Shown: positions 16,601 through 25,400 of the stretch, in pieces
Position numbering within the stretch: the stretch's first letter is position 1
Layout of the letters: each line of letters opens with the position of its first letter
Assembly (NCBI GenBank): GCA_947627595.1
Contig: CANQWQ010000012.1
Coordinates: 1 to 46,472, forward strand
Length of the DNA stretch: 46,472 nt
Source: an uncultured Clostridia bacterium
Lineage (GTDB): Bacteria; Bacillota; Clostridia; TANB77; CAG-508
Reading direction: 5' to 3'
The notes under the pieces: model-generated
What the model saw: only the letters and a program-made list of their open reading frames with translations
Told to the model about the DNA's origin: nothing
The model's database searches: none
Position numbers and translations under genes: made by a program

Positions 16601-18114
16601 ATTTAGGATTAGAAGAAACTGCTACAACCGAAACAAAAATGCAAAAATTTGAAGATTTATTACAAGACTTAAATACACAACCATTATTAGATCAAGTTTT
16701 ACAAGAAGCAGATGAAGAGCCTGAAATGGAATTAGTAGAAGTTGCTGCTCCTAAAAAAGAAGAAGATAAAAAATATTTAGATTCTGAAGAAGGTAAAATT
16801 GATAATCTAGATAGAAAAGTTGCAGCTTTAAGTACTTCACTTGAAAGTGAAGTAGAAAATGAATTTAATGAAACTGTATCTACAAGCATAGCTGAAGGAG
16901 ACTATGATGTAGATGAAACTACAGGTGATGTTAATGTATTTAGTGTTAAAGAAGGATTAAAGAACTTTTCAACTAGAGCGTGGGATATAGCTCAAGAATT
17001 AGCTGAAACTAGAGTAGCTGCATCAATCATTAGCGAAACTGTAAGTTCAATGCAGACTGTTTTAGAAAATGCAGCTGAAGGTACATTAACACCTGAAGAA
17101 GTTTTATATGAAAAAGAATTAGAAAAAGCTGAAAAGAAATGGGCTAAAAGAACTGGTACTCAAGCTGAAAAGAATATAGCAGAGAACGTAAGAAAACAAG
17201 GCGAAAGCGAAAATGATGAAGGCGAAGCTGTAAAAATCACTTTAAAATTCTATGGCGCTGTTGAAACTCAAGGACAATCAATTTCACTATCAAATAGATA
17301 TTCAATAAAAGATTATTATGATAGAGTTATGAAACTTGATGAAGCTAATTTAGAAGAAACACAGAAAAAATTCTTAGCTACATATGGAGATAAACTTAAA
17401 GAAATGCAATTAAATGATTTTACATTTGCGAAATCTCCTGTTGAAGATATGGATGGATGGGCTATTTATGTAGTATCAGATCGTGATGTTCAACTTACAA
17501 GAGAAGAAGTTACTACTAAAAAAGCCGATGAAGATATTGATGAAGAGTCTCGAGAATTACTTGATAAATACTTTAAAGATTTTAAAGATAGATTTGTTAA
17601 ATTTGTGGAAGAATTTAATATTGATTCATTTGATGATTTACATACTGATGGAAATAATGTTTTAAAACTTACTGAAAGATTTAAAATAATATTGCTTAGA
17701 AAAGGTGAATCAAATGCACAAGAGAAAGCAGAAAGATTAGTTAAAAATCTTCATAAAGATATTAGATTTAAAGAAATTGAAAAAGAAATGAAAGCTAAGA
17801 AGATTCTAGAAACAAAAGAAAAACAAGTTAAAGATACACATAAAGTTAAAACTACTAAAAAGGCTGAAGAAGATGCCGCAGTTGGAATTACATCTGAAGA
17901 AGTAGAACAAGAAAAAGAAAGACAAAGAAATGATTTAATGTCTGATATTTTGGAAGCAGCTGCTAAAGAACAAGAAGAAGAGGCTGGTGCAAGTGAAGAC
18001 ATAAGAGAATTACTTGGACAACTAGAAGATACAAAATTATATATTGAAGTTGATAATCCAACTGGTTCTAGAAATAGTAGAAAAAATAGTAAGATAATAC
18101 AATTTCCATTTTAA
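13618..18114 (+). CDS. VirB6/TrbL-like protein B with very long cytoplasmic tail
   Basis: 1498 residues; the ATG follows the previous stop without a gap. The N-terminal roughly 280 residues hold a signal-like helix and about six membrane helices (for example near 45-72, 88-115, 157-205 and 220-265), the TrbL/VirB6 plan. From about 290 the protein is hydrophilic: amphipathic Gly/Lys segments with an 11-residue repeat (KQLPGKAWEGA), a strongly basic region (about 500-850), then Glu-rich coiled coil to the end. The tail is far longer than in usual VirB6 proteins. It may act as scaffold, substrate receptor or translocated tail; this is not known. Confidence 0.75.
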   Translation: MKKKLLNLKNLIIVIGLVVIATMLFLTTSSYAATGTAQSLGTLMRQTVSSWYRFIVRLSLSIFAIVYLITIVKLLSDRIPDRMATLKRSIFKFLFMFLLITFLHFIMILILQFNQAGVNIAKRLGASLSGINGETDEYDLYETALSKAYEISAVPGFVGLLMYLLLVFYTYKFVLVYAKRYINIIVLMLIAPIMFTVSATKDIIMGIKDNSVKKWFKEYIFNVIVQTLHAIFYATLIGFTLKLSVDNDNLLGGLLALILFGFIFKIDGLFRKIFNFVGGSTNISTSKTASSILDTTDKLTNAIGGKIDSGAGKLEGGMDKLGGKIDAYKDKMNANGGFFKTFGEDAKNAWGNAKTGAATTFSNIQSKFKEIPDIASSALDSAKQLPGKAWEGAKQLPGKAWEGTKNVSKKAWAGAKQLPGKTIKGVKTLSGKALKGAKGGAKILSKKAKEGYRLGKYALSGEGAKSTLTEAEIIEQYHIMQDAKGLEGLRQGIQAAGLSIAGKAGRFGKYTDKKLKEIYSRASVPVKKRIREIQNEYNRSVSEIKNDIRTVKRIPSTIRKIKKKQKYVKTADGLNADVSNIMALVADINPDNLDEVLKEIAEKAGPGVDVSVLAYDKIGPQMFLDSVTGSSIMGLSVLAEARYGELAERQIDETLGNKHEKRKLKKASRRLSRKTLKKAAKATKKGAGDSEYINKVYKFSRFNPDTVRKLNNLILKKGREQNRYLIVLNKTYEDVQLQRLTVRGMIKSTSSAVKRKIKITRKDKKRSVVEMKFEQMKAVHNYNKMKRRAKRAEFANNVADRAISTKNTIKIGFQRIAQMTPGKVALNRIIQSGLAYHINDDIVVMKQSNQERKVRATGIVKPEEDRVMQLVMTKTGELVKQVVTTDGKIVEPAVDKSGEMVAHEKKFVEVVEHVATNEPRAEETTEDQEVVTDEAKPEEARTHIEEKTVQRVVTMDGKVVEQVINDKNEIESESYVVLDETVDTEQILGAISNDDLGLEETATTETKMQKFEDLLQDLNTQPLLDQVLQEADEEPEMELVEVAAPKKEEDKKYLDSEEGKIDNLDRKVAALSTSLESEVENEFNETVSTSIAEGDYDVDETTGDVNVFSVKEGLKNFSTRAWDIAQELAETRVAASIISETVSSMQTVLENAAEGTLTPEEVLYEKELEKAEKKWAKRTGTQAEKNIAENVRKQGESENDEGEAVKITLKFYGAVETQGQSISLSNRYSIKDYYDRVMKLDEANLEETQKKFLATYGDKLKEMQLNDFTFAKSPVEDMDGWAIYVVSDRDVQLTREEVTTKKADEDIDEESRELLDKYFKDFKDRFVKFVEEFNIDSFDDLHTDGNNVLKLTERFKIILLRKGESNAQEKAERLVKNLHKDIRFKEIEKEMKAKKILETKEKQVKDTHKVKTTKKAEEDAAVGITSEEVEQEKERQRNDLMSDILEAAAKEQEEEAGASEDIRELLGQLEDTKLYIEVDNPTGSRNSRKNSKIIQFPF
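14761..14960 (+). repeat. 33-bp tandem repeat in TrbL-like protein B
   Basis: Imperfect 33-bp units encoding 11-residue repeats of the type AKQLPGKAWEG; the first two units begin at 14761 and 14794, and later units decay into KKAWAGAKQLPGK and SGKALKGAK. Helical amphipathic character is likely. Confidence 0.75.
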
Positions 18115-18143
18115 ATAGGATGCAATCGAAAGGAAGGGATGCT

Positions 18144-20885
18144 ATGAAAACAAAAAATATTTTAAATAAGTTTATAGTAAGTTTATTATTAATAGTAACC
18201 TTATTTAGTTTCATAAGTCCAGCAAATTGTTTAGCAGGAACTGATCCAATTAGTGCTGGTGATCAGAGGGTAAATGAACAATTAGATACTGGAATGAGTG
18301 GTTTTGGTGCTGCTGTAATGAACTTCGTAAAAGGAATTATTATTGCACCGATTAGAGCTATGAGAAACTTAAACTATACACTTGCATCAGTTGGAGGAAC
18401 AACTGGTGGTATTTCAACTAATGAAATCACACCTTTCGATATATTCTTTAATAGATTTACACTTTTAGATGCAAATATATTTTCTACAACAGATAGAGAT
18501 GGAAATCAAATACCTAATGATAATATAGTTTATAAAATAAGAGTTAATACATCAACATGGTATTATGCAATAAGAACTATAGCTATAGCAATTGTATCAA
18601 TTATGTTGATTTGGAACTTAATTAGATCAGTTTCTAGAAATGTTACTGCTGAACAAAAAACAGTTGCAAAAAATGCTTTGATAGATTGGTTGATAAGTTT
18701 CGTACTGATAATGTTTATGCATATTATCATAATATTAATTTTAGCATTCAATGATATGATTTTAAATGCTGTAAAAAACTTTACAGCTTCTGCAGCCACA
18801 ACTGATTTCATTGATTCACTTGAAAATGTTATATTCTCACAAAGTTTGACTTTAAGTGTTGCAGCAATAGCTGTATATGCAATAATGGAATTTCAAACAT
18901 TTAAATACATATTAGTATATGTACAACGTTTATTGACAATTGTAGTATTAACAATGATTTCACCTATAGTGCCTGTTACTTATTCTACAGATAGAATGAA
19001 AGGTGGTAGAGGTTTAGCTTTAAATAGCTGGATTAGAGAATTATTATATAATGTTTTTGTTCAATCAATACATGCTCTTATATATGCGGCACTTGTAGGA
19101 ACTGCAATGGATGCTTTAACTAGTGTTAGAGTTACGACAACAGGAGACTTAGGAATTGCTTTAGTAGCAGTAGCTTCAATGATGTTTATTAAATATGCAG
19201 AGAGAATGATTAAGACAATTTTCGGATTTAATAATTCACAAATGATTACTAATAATATGTTCTCTGATACAGCAAATGTTATTGGCGGAGGTGTACGTAC
19301 TATTGGAAGAGCTACAATGAGAGCTGCTACTGGTGGACCATTCATCTCATTTGGCCAAAATTTAGATGGAAGCCATATTGGTATTGGACAAGTTGCTTCT
19401 GGATTAGGAAATAGTTTAACAAGAACAGGAGTTGGAATTAAAGAAAATGTTAGTGCAGCTCGTTCAGCTGCAGCTAATGGAATACATGCTGCTGGTTCAA
19501 AACTTAGCGCAGCTGGAAATAGAGTAAAAGGTTGGTTAGGAGTAGGAGATCAACAGGTAATGGATGCAGAATATACTCCACTTGATGATGAAGAATCAGA
19601 AGAACCAATCAAGAGTGCTGATGGACAAGAAGTTGATAACAGCTCAGATAGAGGAGAAAAGGGAGCAAATGGAAACAATGGATTGGACGGAGCTAATGGA
19701 ACTAATGGAGCCGACGGAAACGATGGTGCAAATGGTGGTGTAGCTGTAGTAGGAGGAGTTGTTCCTGTAGCAGGTGATCCTGAAGGTAAAATTGCTAGTG
19801 CTGTAGAAAAAGTCGCAAAAGAAACTGCTGAAAGCACTGAAACTAATAAAGAAAATGTTACAAATAAAGAAAATGTCAAAGAAGAGCATATTACAACTGA
19901 AAATACAGTTACAAATGAAGCTGAAAATCCTGCTGATGAAGGGGCAGTTGATGCTGACGAAGGATCAGCTGGTGCTATAGCTGGAGAAACATTATCTACA
20001 GAACAATTAGCAACACAGTTAGCTATGAAACTTAGAGATATTATGACTGGAGCAGATAGAGAAAGAGAGCAAGCTAGACAAACAGAACTTGAAGGAAAAT
20101 TAGAAGAACTTAGAGATAAATTAGGTCCAGATGTTGCTAAAGAAATTGAAAATAATCTTCAAAATAATTTCAATGATGCAGATCAGCTAGGTGAATATAT
20201 AAACTCATTAGGTGAAGGAACAGAAGAAAGAGAATATGCAGAAACTTTAGCTGAGTTAATGTCATTAGATGAGAGATCAGATCTTTCTGATGAAGATAGA
20301 TTTAAGTCAGCATTAGCTGAGGCTCAAGCTCAAGGATTAGATATTAGCAAATTAGATTTTAAAGATCTTGCAAACTCTGATAATGTTGAGGGTTATATTG
20401 ATGAAAAAGTTCTTGGAAAAGCAAGACCAAAGATTATAGATTTAAATGCTGAAAGAGCTAAGAGAGGAATGCCTCCAGCAGTTGATATAGATGCTGAAGA
20501 TGCTTCTGAAACAGAAACAGAATATAATGTTAATGTAATTAATAGTAGAGTAAATACTTCAAATGCTGAAGACGCTGTTAATGATGCTATGAGACAAATG
20601 GAAGAAAATTCAGATGATGAGGCTAAGGCTAATGATAAAGTAGTTAAAGAATTAGAAAGAGTAGGAAATCTTGAAGGTTATGATGTAACTGTTGGAAGAA
20701 CTACTACAAAAACTACTCCTAATATTGAAGCAACAATTGAAGGTGCTGATGGAAATATTACTCAAGTTAAAACAGATAGTGTAACTGAAGTTGTTAAAAA
20801 GATAAAAGAAGATGCTGGAAAAACAATAAGCTTAGATGAAGTTAGAGCTAGAAGAGAAAATATGAGAAGAAGAAAAGGTGCTTAA
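18144..20885 (+). CDS. VirB6/TrbL-like protein C with collagen-like segment in its tail
   Basis: 913 residues from the ATG at 18144. AGGAAGGG at 18131-18138 fits this start better than the ATG at 18120. A signal peptide ends near CLAG, followed by the external-loop motif EITPFDIFFNRFTLLDANIF and about six membrane helices to residue 360. The hydrophilic tail includes a run of about ten Gly-X-Y triplets (around residues 504-533), then a Glu/Ala-rich coiled coil and a mixed C-terminal domain. Third TrbL-like paralogue of the locus and second with a long tail; likely channel component. Confidence 0.77.
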   Translation: MKTKNILNKFIVSLLLIVTLFSFISPANCLAGTDPISAGDQRVNEQLDTGMSGFGAAVMNFVKGIIIAPIRAMRNLNYTLASVGGTTGGISTNEITPFDIFFNRFTLLDANIFSTTDRDGNQIPNDNIVYKIRVNTSTWYYAIRTIAIAIVSIMLIWNLIRSVSRNVTAEQKTVAKNALIDWLISFVLIMFMHIIIILILAFNDMILNAVKNFTASAATTDFIDSLENVIFSQSLTLSVAAIAVYAIMEFQTFKYILVYVQRLLTIVVLTMISPIVPVTYSTDRMKGGRGLALNSWIRELLYNVFVQSIHALIYAALVGTAMDALTSVRVTTTGDLGIALVAVASMMFIKYAERMIKTIFGFNNSQMITNNMFSDTANVIGGGVRTIGRATMRAATGGPFISFGQNLDGSHIGIGQVASGLGNSLTRTGVGIKENVSAARSAAANGIHAAGSKLSAAGNRVKGWLGVGDQQVMDAEYTPLDDEESEEPIKSADGQEVDNSSDRGEKGANGNNGLDGANGTNGADGNDGANGGVAVVGGVVPVAGDPEGKIASAVEKVAKETAESTETNKENVTNKENVKEEHITTENTVTNEAENPADEGAVDADEGSAGAIAGETLSTEQLATQLAMKLRDIMTGADREREQARQTELEGKLEELRDKLGPDVAKEIENNLQNNFNDADQLGEYINSLGEGTEEREYAETLAELMSLDERSDLSDEDRFKSALAEAQAQGLDISKLDFKDLANSDNVEGYIDEKVLGKARPKIIDLNAERAKRGMPPAVDIDAEDASETETEYNVNVINSRVNTSNAEDAVNDAMRQMEENSDDEAKANDKVVKELERVGNLEGYDVTVGRTTTKTTPNIEATIEGADGNITQVKTDSVTEVVKKIKEDAGKTISLDEVRARRENMRRRKGA
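19653..19740 (+). repeat. collagen-like Gly-X-Y triplets
   Basis: Consecutive GGN-led codon triplets encode GEK, GAN, GNN, GLD, GAN, GTN, GAD, GND, GAN. Asn/Asp fill X and Y and Pro is absent, as in some bacterial collagen-like linkers. Confidence 0.75.
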
Positions 20886-20916
20886 AATATACAAAAGTTA
20901 AACAGGAGGGAAATAT

Positions 20917-21471
20917 ATGGCTAATAGGAAAAAATCATCAAGAAAAATAATATTAGTTGCAATTTTAATTCTGATTATTGTAATAGTTGTGATGATGTTT
21001 GCTTTAAAAGGAATGAAAGGTAATAATACTGGAACAGCTACAGATCAACAAATTTCAGAATTATCTGCACAGCATAAAGAAGAGCAATTTCAAGAAGAGG
21101 TAAAAGATTTATCTGAAATGTCTGAACAACAAAGAATGCAGTTTTATTGTGCAAAGTTTTTTAAAGCAGTAGACAATGAAAGATATGAAGATGCTTATGG
21201 AATGCTTTATGATGAATACAAAGAAAATTATTTCCCTAATATAAGTAATTTTAAAAAGTACTTCCAAGATTATTTCCCTTCAGATTTTAGTTTATCTTAT
21301 TCTAATTTTGAAAGATTAGGAGACATATATGTTTTAATGGTAAACTTATCTGATACTGTAAATGGCTCATATGGACATAATTTTAGCTTATATGTTGTAA
21401 TTCAAGAAACTGCTTTAAATGAATATGTACTTTCATTTAGCAGAAATAGTGCAGTAGGGGAGGAAGTGTAA
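20917..21471 (+). CDS. VirB8/NTF2-like membrane protein 1
   Basis: 184 residues, RBS AGGAGG. A short basic N-terminus and one helix (about 11-30) anchor an external domain. Its helical start (FYCAKFFKAVDNERYEDAYGMLYDEYKENY) followed by beta-rich sequence is typical of NTF2-like folds, the fold of VirB8 and TcpC. VirB8-type proteins bridge the membrane channel. It is followed after one base by a second protein of the same plan. Fold assignment is by pattern only. Confidence 0.6.
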   Translation: MANRKKSSRKIILVAILILIIVIVVMMFALKGMKGNNTGTATDQQISELSAQHKEEQFQEEVKDLSEMSEQQRMQFYCAKFFKAVDNERYEDAYGMLYDEYKENYFPNISNFKKYFQDYFPSDFSLSYSNFERLGDIYVLMVNLSDTVNGSYGHNFSLYVVIQETALNEYVLSFSRNSAVGEEV

Positions 21472-21472
21472 T

Positions 21473-22429
21473 ATGGCAATAAGTCCTGATTTTAAAATTA
21501 AAGTTAGACATTTCTTTAAAGATCATTATAGAGTAATAGTGCTTGTTATAGTTATTGCACTTATTCTAATTTTATTTAATAGATATTTAATTGGAAAAAG
21601 ATATACTGGAACACCTCCTACAACTTATAGACCAAATCAGTCAGTATTAGATAGTCAAGAATCTACTGTTCCAAAAAAAGTTGCTACAGAATTTGAAGAT
21701 TTTATTGCAGATTATATTGGATATTGTAATAATAGAAATTATGTAGCTGCATGGAACTTGATATCAGAAGATTGTAAAGAAAACTTTTTCGGAAATAGTT
21801 ATAATTTGTTTGTACAATATGTGCAACAAAAATTTGATGGAAATACAAAAAGATATGCTATTCAAAATTATTCAAATGTAGATGGAAAATATATTTATAA
21901 TGTAAAAATATTTGATGATTTTTTGGCAACAGGTTTAACAAATCAAAAATATACTTTTCAAGAAGAAAAATTAGTAGCTAGTTATGATGAAGATAAAAAC
22001 GTAGTATTCTCTGTAGGTAACTATATGGGATCACAAAAGTTAAATTATATGGGATCAAATGATTACTTAATAGTAAAAGTATCTGAAGTAATAGAGAAAT
22101 ATAGTTTTGCTATATATAAGGTTAATTTCGTAAATAGAACAAATAACACTATAGTTATTAAAGACGGATTATCTGGTGGTTGGGAAGTAGGACTTGCTCT
22201 TAAAAATGATGTAAGATATGCACTAGATGATACAAATATTGTTTTAGCTCCAGGAGAATCAAAGACAGTAGTATTATCATTTGAAAAATTCTTTGATTCA
22301 TCTGAAGCACCTGAAGGTTTAGTATTTAATGCTGTAAGAGTTATGGATAATTACACAGGTAATCCAGAAACAGCGGAAGCTGAAATAGAAAATGCTATTG
22401 ACAAATTTAGTATGACAATTGCATTCTAA
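21473..22429 (+). CDS. VirB8/NTF2-like membrane protein 2 with C-terminal beta domain
   Basis: 318 residues, RBS GGGGAGG in the end of the previous gene. One membrane helix (about 20-40), an NTF2-like segment (about 70-180; DFIADYIGYCNNRNYVAAWNLI) and a C-terminal beta-sandwich-like domain (about 195-318) with an APGESKTVVLSF motif that resembles DUF4352/Ig-type accessory folds. It is probably a partner of the preceding protein, as TcpC in Gram-positive systems carries two NTF2-like domains in one chain. Role inferred from context. Confidence 0.6.
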   Translation: MAISPDFKIKVRHFFKDHYRVIVLVIVIALILILFNRYLIGKRYTGTPPTTYRPNQSVLDSQESTVPKKVATEFEDFIADYIGYCNNRNYVAAWNLISEDCKENFFGNSYNLFVQYVQQKFDGNTKRYAIQNYSNVDGKYIYNVKIFDDFLATGLTNQKYTFQEEKLVASYDEDKNVVFSVGNYMGSQKLNYMGSNDYLIVKVSEVIEKYSFAIYKVNFVNRTNNTIVIKDGLSGGWEVGLALKNDVRYALDDTNIVLAPGESKTVVLSFEKFFDSSEAPEGLVFNAVRVMDNYTGNPETAEAEIENAIDKFSMTIAF

Positions 22430-22446
22430 AGAAAGGAGGCATAGAT

Positions 22447-25400
22447 ATGGCAAAATTTGGGTTTGGAAAAAATAAAGGCGGAAACACAGGCGGAAAAGAT
22501 TATGATGTTATGAATCCTGAAGCTGTAAATCCAAATGCTAAAAAAGCTGGACAACAACTTGGAAAACTCGCAAAAAAATTAGCTAAAGCAATTGGAAAAC
22601 TTATTAAAAAATTATTTCAGCTTTTGTTAAAACTAGGTTGGGTTGGAATCATAATAATTCTTATAATAATTATAATTTTAGTTATTGTAGCATTTCAACA
22701 CATGCCAGGTATGATGAAGGATAAATTATTAAGTTTATTTAAGATAGACCCATCTAAATGGTTTGCTAATGGTGCTGTATCTAGTCTTGATGAAGATTAT
22801 CAAGATATTATAGATGTTTCAAATTATTTGGAACAAATGGATTATAATTTAATTGGTGATGGCTTTGTAAGACCAAAACTTAGAACTGGAAATGATGATA
22901 TCTTTACTAGATCTGAAACTCAAAATAATCATCCAGAATATGAATATAGGGCAGATGATGAAGGTGTTGGCCACTTCTATGATGGAAATAATATAGTACA
23001 AGATTTAAAATATTATGACTTTTTAGGTAGAACTATAGACAACGCTACAGGTGAACCTATATCAGATGATACTTATATAGATGAATATGGAATTGAAAGA
23101 TCTATGGAAGAAACAAATGGTATGGAAGGCGATTCAACTGATTCAAGAGGAAAAGTTGCTAATATTGAAAAAGAAGATTTAAAAAATTATAAATTAATTA
23201 GAACTTATCTTTTATCAAATTATAGAATATATACTTTAAGAAACAGTGATGAAGATATGTTAACAAAGATATATAACGCAATTTGTACTGTTTCTGGAAA
23301 TGACGATGCATGGGCTAAAGGCTTAATTAAATTATATAATGCAACTGGTGGAATTGCTACTGACCACTGGTGGTGGGGTAGAGGCCTTTTAGGAGAGAGT
23401 GTTTCATTAACTGATACAACTTTAAGTTTGAAAAAAGGTTGGTTCAATAACGCAATGAACTTCTCAATTGAAGGTTGGGCACCTAGATATGGAATGAGTC
23501 TAGAATTTTTACTATCACTACATTTAGGAACAGGAGCACCTGATTTAACAACAGCTATGCTTCAAAACTTTGATACAGAAGTTCAAGTATATCTTGACGG
23601 ATCTGGAGAGGCACAAGTAAATGCTTCATTTGTTGATCCTCATAAGGTAGTATCTCCAGAAGCTGGTGATACTATAGATAAAGTTGAAAGAGTACTAGAA
23701 GAAACAGGACATGATTTTGTTTCTTGGATGGTTACTGATCAGGCTGCATTAGAGTGGTTTGCTAATGATATATCATTAACTAAAGAAGCATGCCAAGACT
23801 TGTTAAGATCAAAAGAAACATTTAAAGTTAGCAATCCAGAATTATGTTTAACACTAACAAGTCCAGATAATTGTATGGGTGTTGGACAAGCATATAAGAT
23901 TTTAGACAGTGCATATCAAACAAGTTCATTCTTATGGTTTGATACAAGCTCTAATAATTTAACTAGTTATGGAATTACATCAGCTGTTGATGAAGAAGTA
24001 TATGACGAGTTTACATCATATGAGCATTATGAATTTAAAGATGATGATGGAGGTGATGTTCCTTTTGATATGGAACATTGTACTCAAGGATTAGGAACAG
24101 ATCATCCAGAAGCATTAAATGATGACTTTTCATGGATTTCTGGTGTAGCAGTAGATAATGGATTTAATATGGCTAATAGAACTGAACCACAAATTAAAGA
24201 ATTTGAAATTAATAGGCAAACGGGTGGTTATGGAACTTTACAAGCAAAAGGAAAAGTTTATAAAGTTAAAAGAGTTAAAAATATTAATAGTTGGACTTCT
24301 GGTGTTGATAGTACTGATCCAGATACTGGAGTAACTGAGCCAGAAGAAGTAGGATTTGATTGGGTTAATTATAAATATCTAATTTATGAAGCTGGAACAT
24401 ATACTCAAGATGCTGATGAATATACTTCATATGCTTATGAGGGGGTTACTTCATATTTTGTATCAACTTGGAAAGACCCTGTAGTAACTTATAGTGATGA
24501 AGAAAAATGGGTAGATACAGTTATTGTTGAATTTGTAATAAGAGAGAAAACAACTCAAGAAGCAATAGAATCTGGTATATTGGTTAAAGATGAAACGACA
24601 GGTAATTATCATTATGATTTATCAAAAGGAAAATGTGATCAACAAGATATTTCAAAATGTTGTTCAGCTTGTCAAAAATATGTAAAAGCTGCTGTAAAAG
24701 CAATGGCTAGTGTTTCTGATCAAGACTACGAAGCATATACACCATATATTGCTAGAGTTGTTGGAAGTTGGTTTAGAGATACATATTTTATAATTCCTAG
24801 GTCAAAAGGTGAAGAGGGAAATGATAGATATAAAACTGAAGATGTAGCAATAAATGAATATGCTGGAAAAATTTCTGTTAAACCAAGATCATATACTGAA
24901 AATAGTACAACTGAAACTGAAAATGTTGTTCAAGGAGCAAAACATCCAGAGTTTGATTATTTAAATTCTTTTGGAACAGATGCAACTTATGTAAGAGTTG
25001 ATACAGCTTACTTGGAAGATACAGGAGAGTATTGGACAGCTTATGATATGAAAGATGGTACAGAAGAATATCAACTATATGTTTTAAATGGTGATGGTAC
25101 AACATCAGATGTTACACTTGAAGATTTCTTGGAAAATGGCTTCACATATGAAGGAGAACAATTAGTTGCGCCAGGACAATTTAAAGATAAAGATGAAGCT
25201 GAAGCAGCTGGTTGGGCTTTTGTTAAAAAAGCACAACTTGAAAAATTTGTAGTTAATACTGATATGGCTGGAGACAGAGTTGATGATAGAGTTCTATGGT
25301 CAGCATATGGTTTCGATTCAAATGGTTCAACAACAAATTGGGAAAAAGTAAAAAGAGAAGATAAAAATACTGATGTAAACAATCTATATAATATAATTTA

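Noticed and set aside
19550-19889. Long open frames on the complement opposite the Gly-X-Y and Glu-rich coding regions
   Set aside because: They mirror the codon pattern of the plus-strand gene, have no RBS and resemble no known protein.
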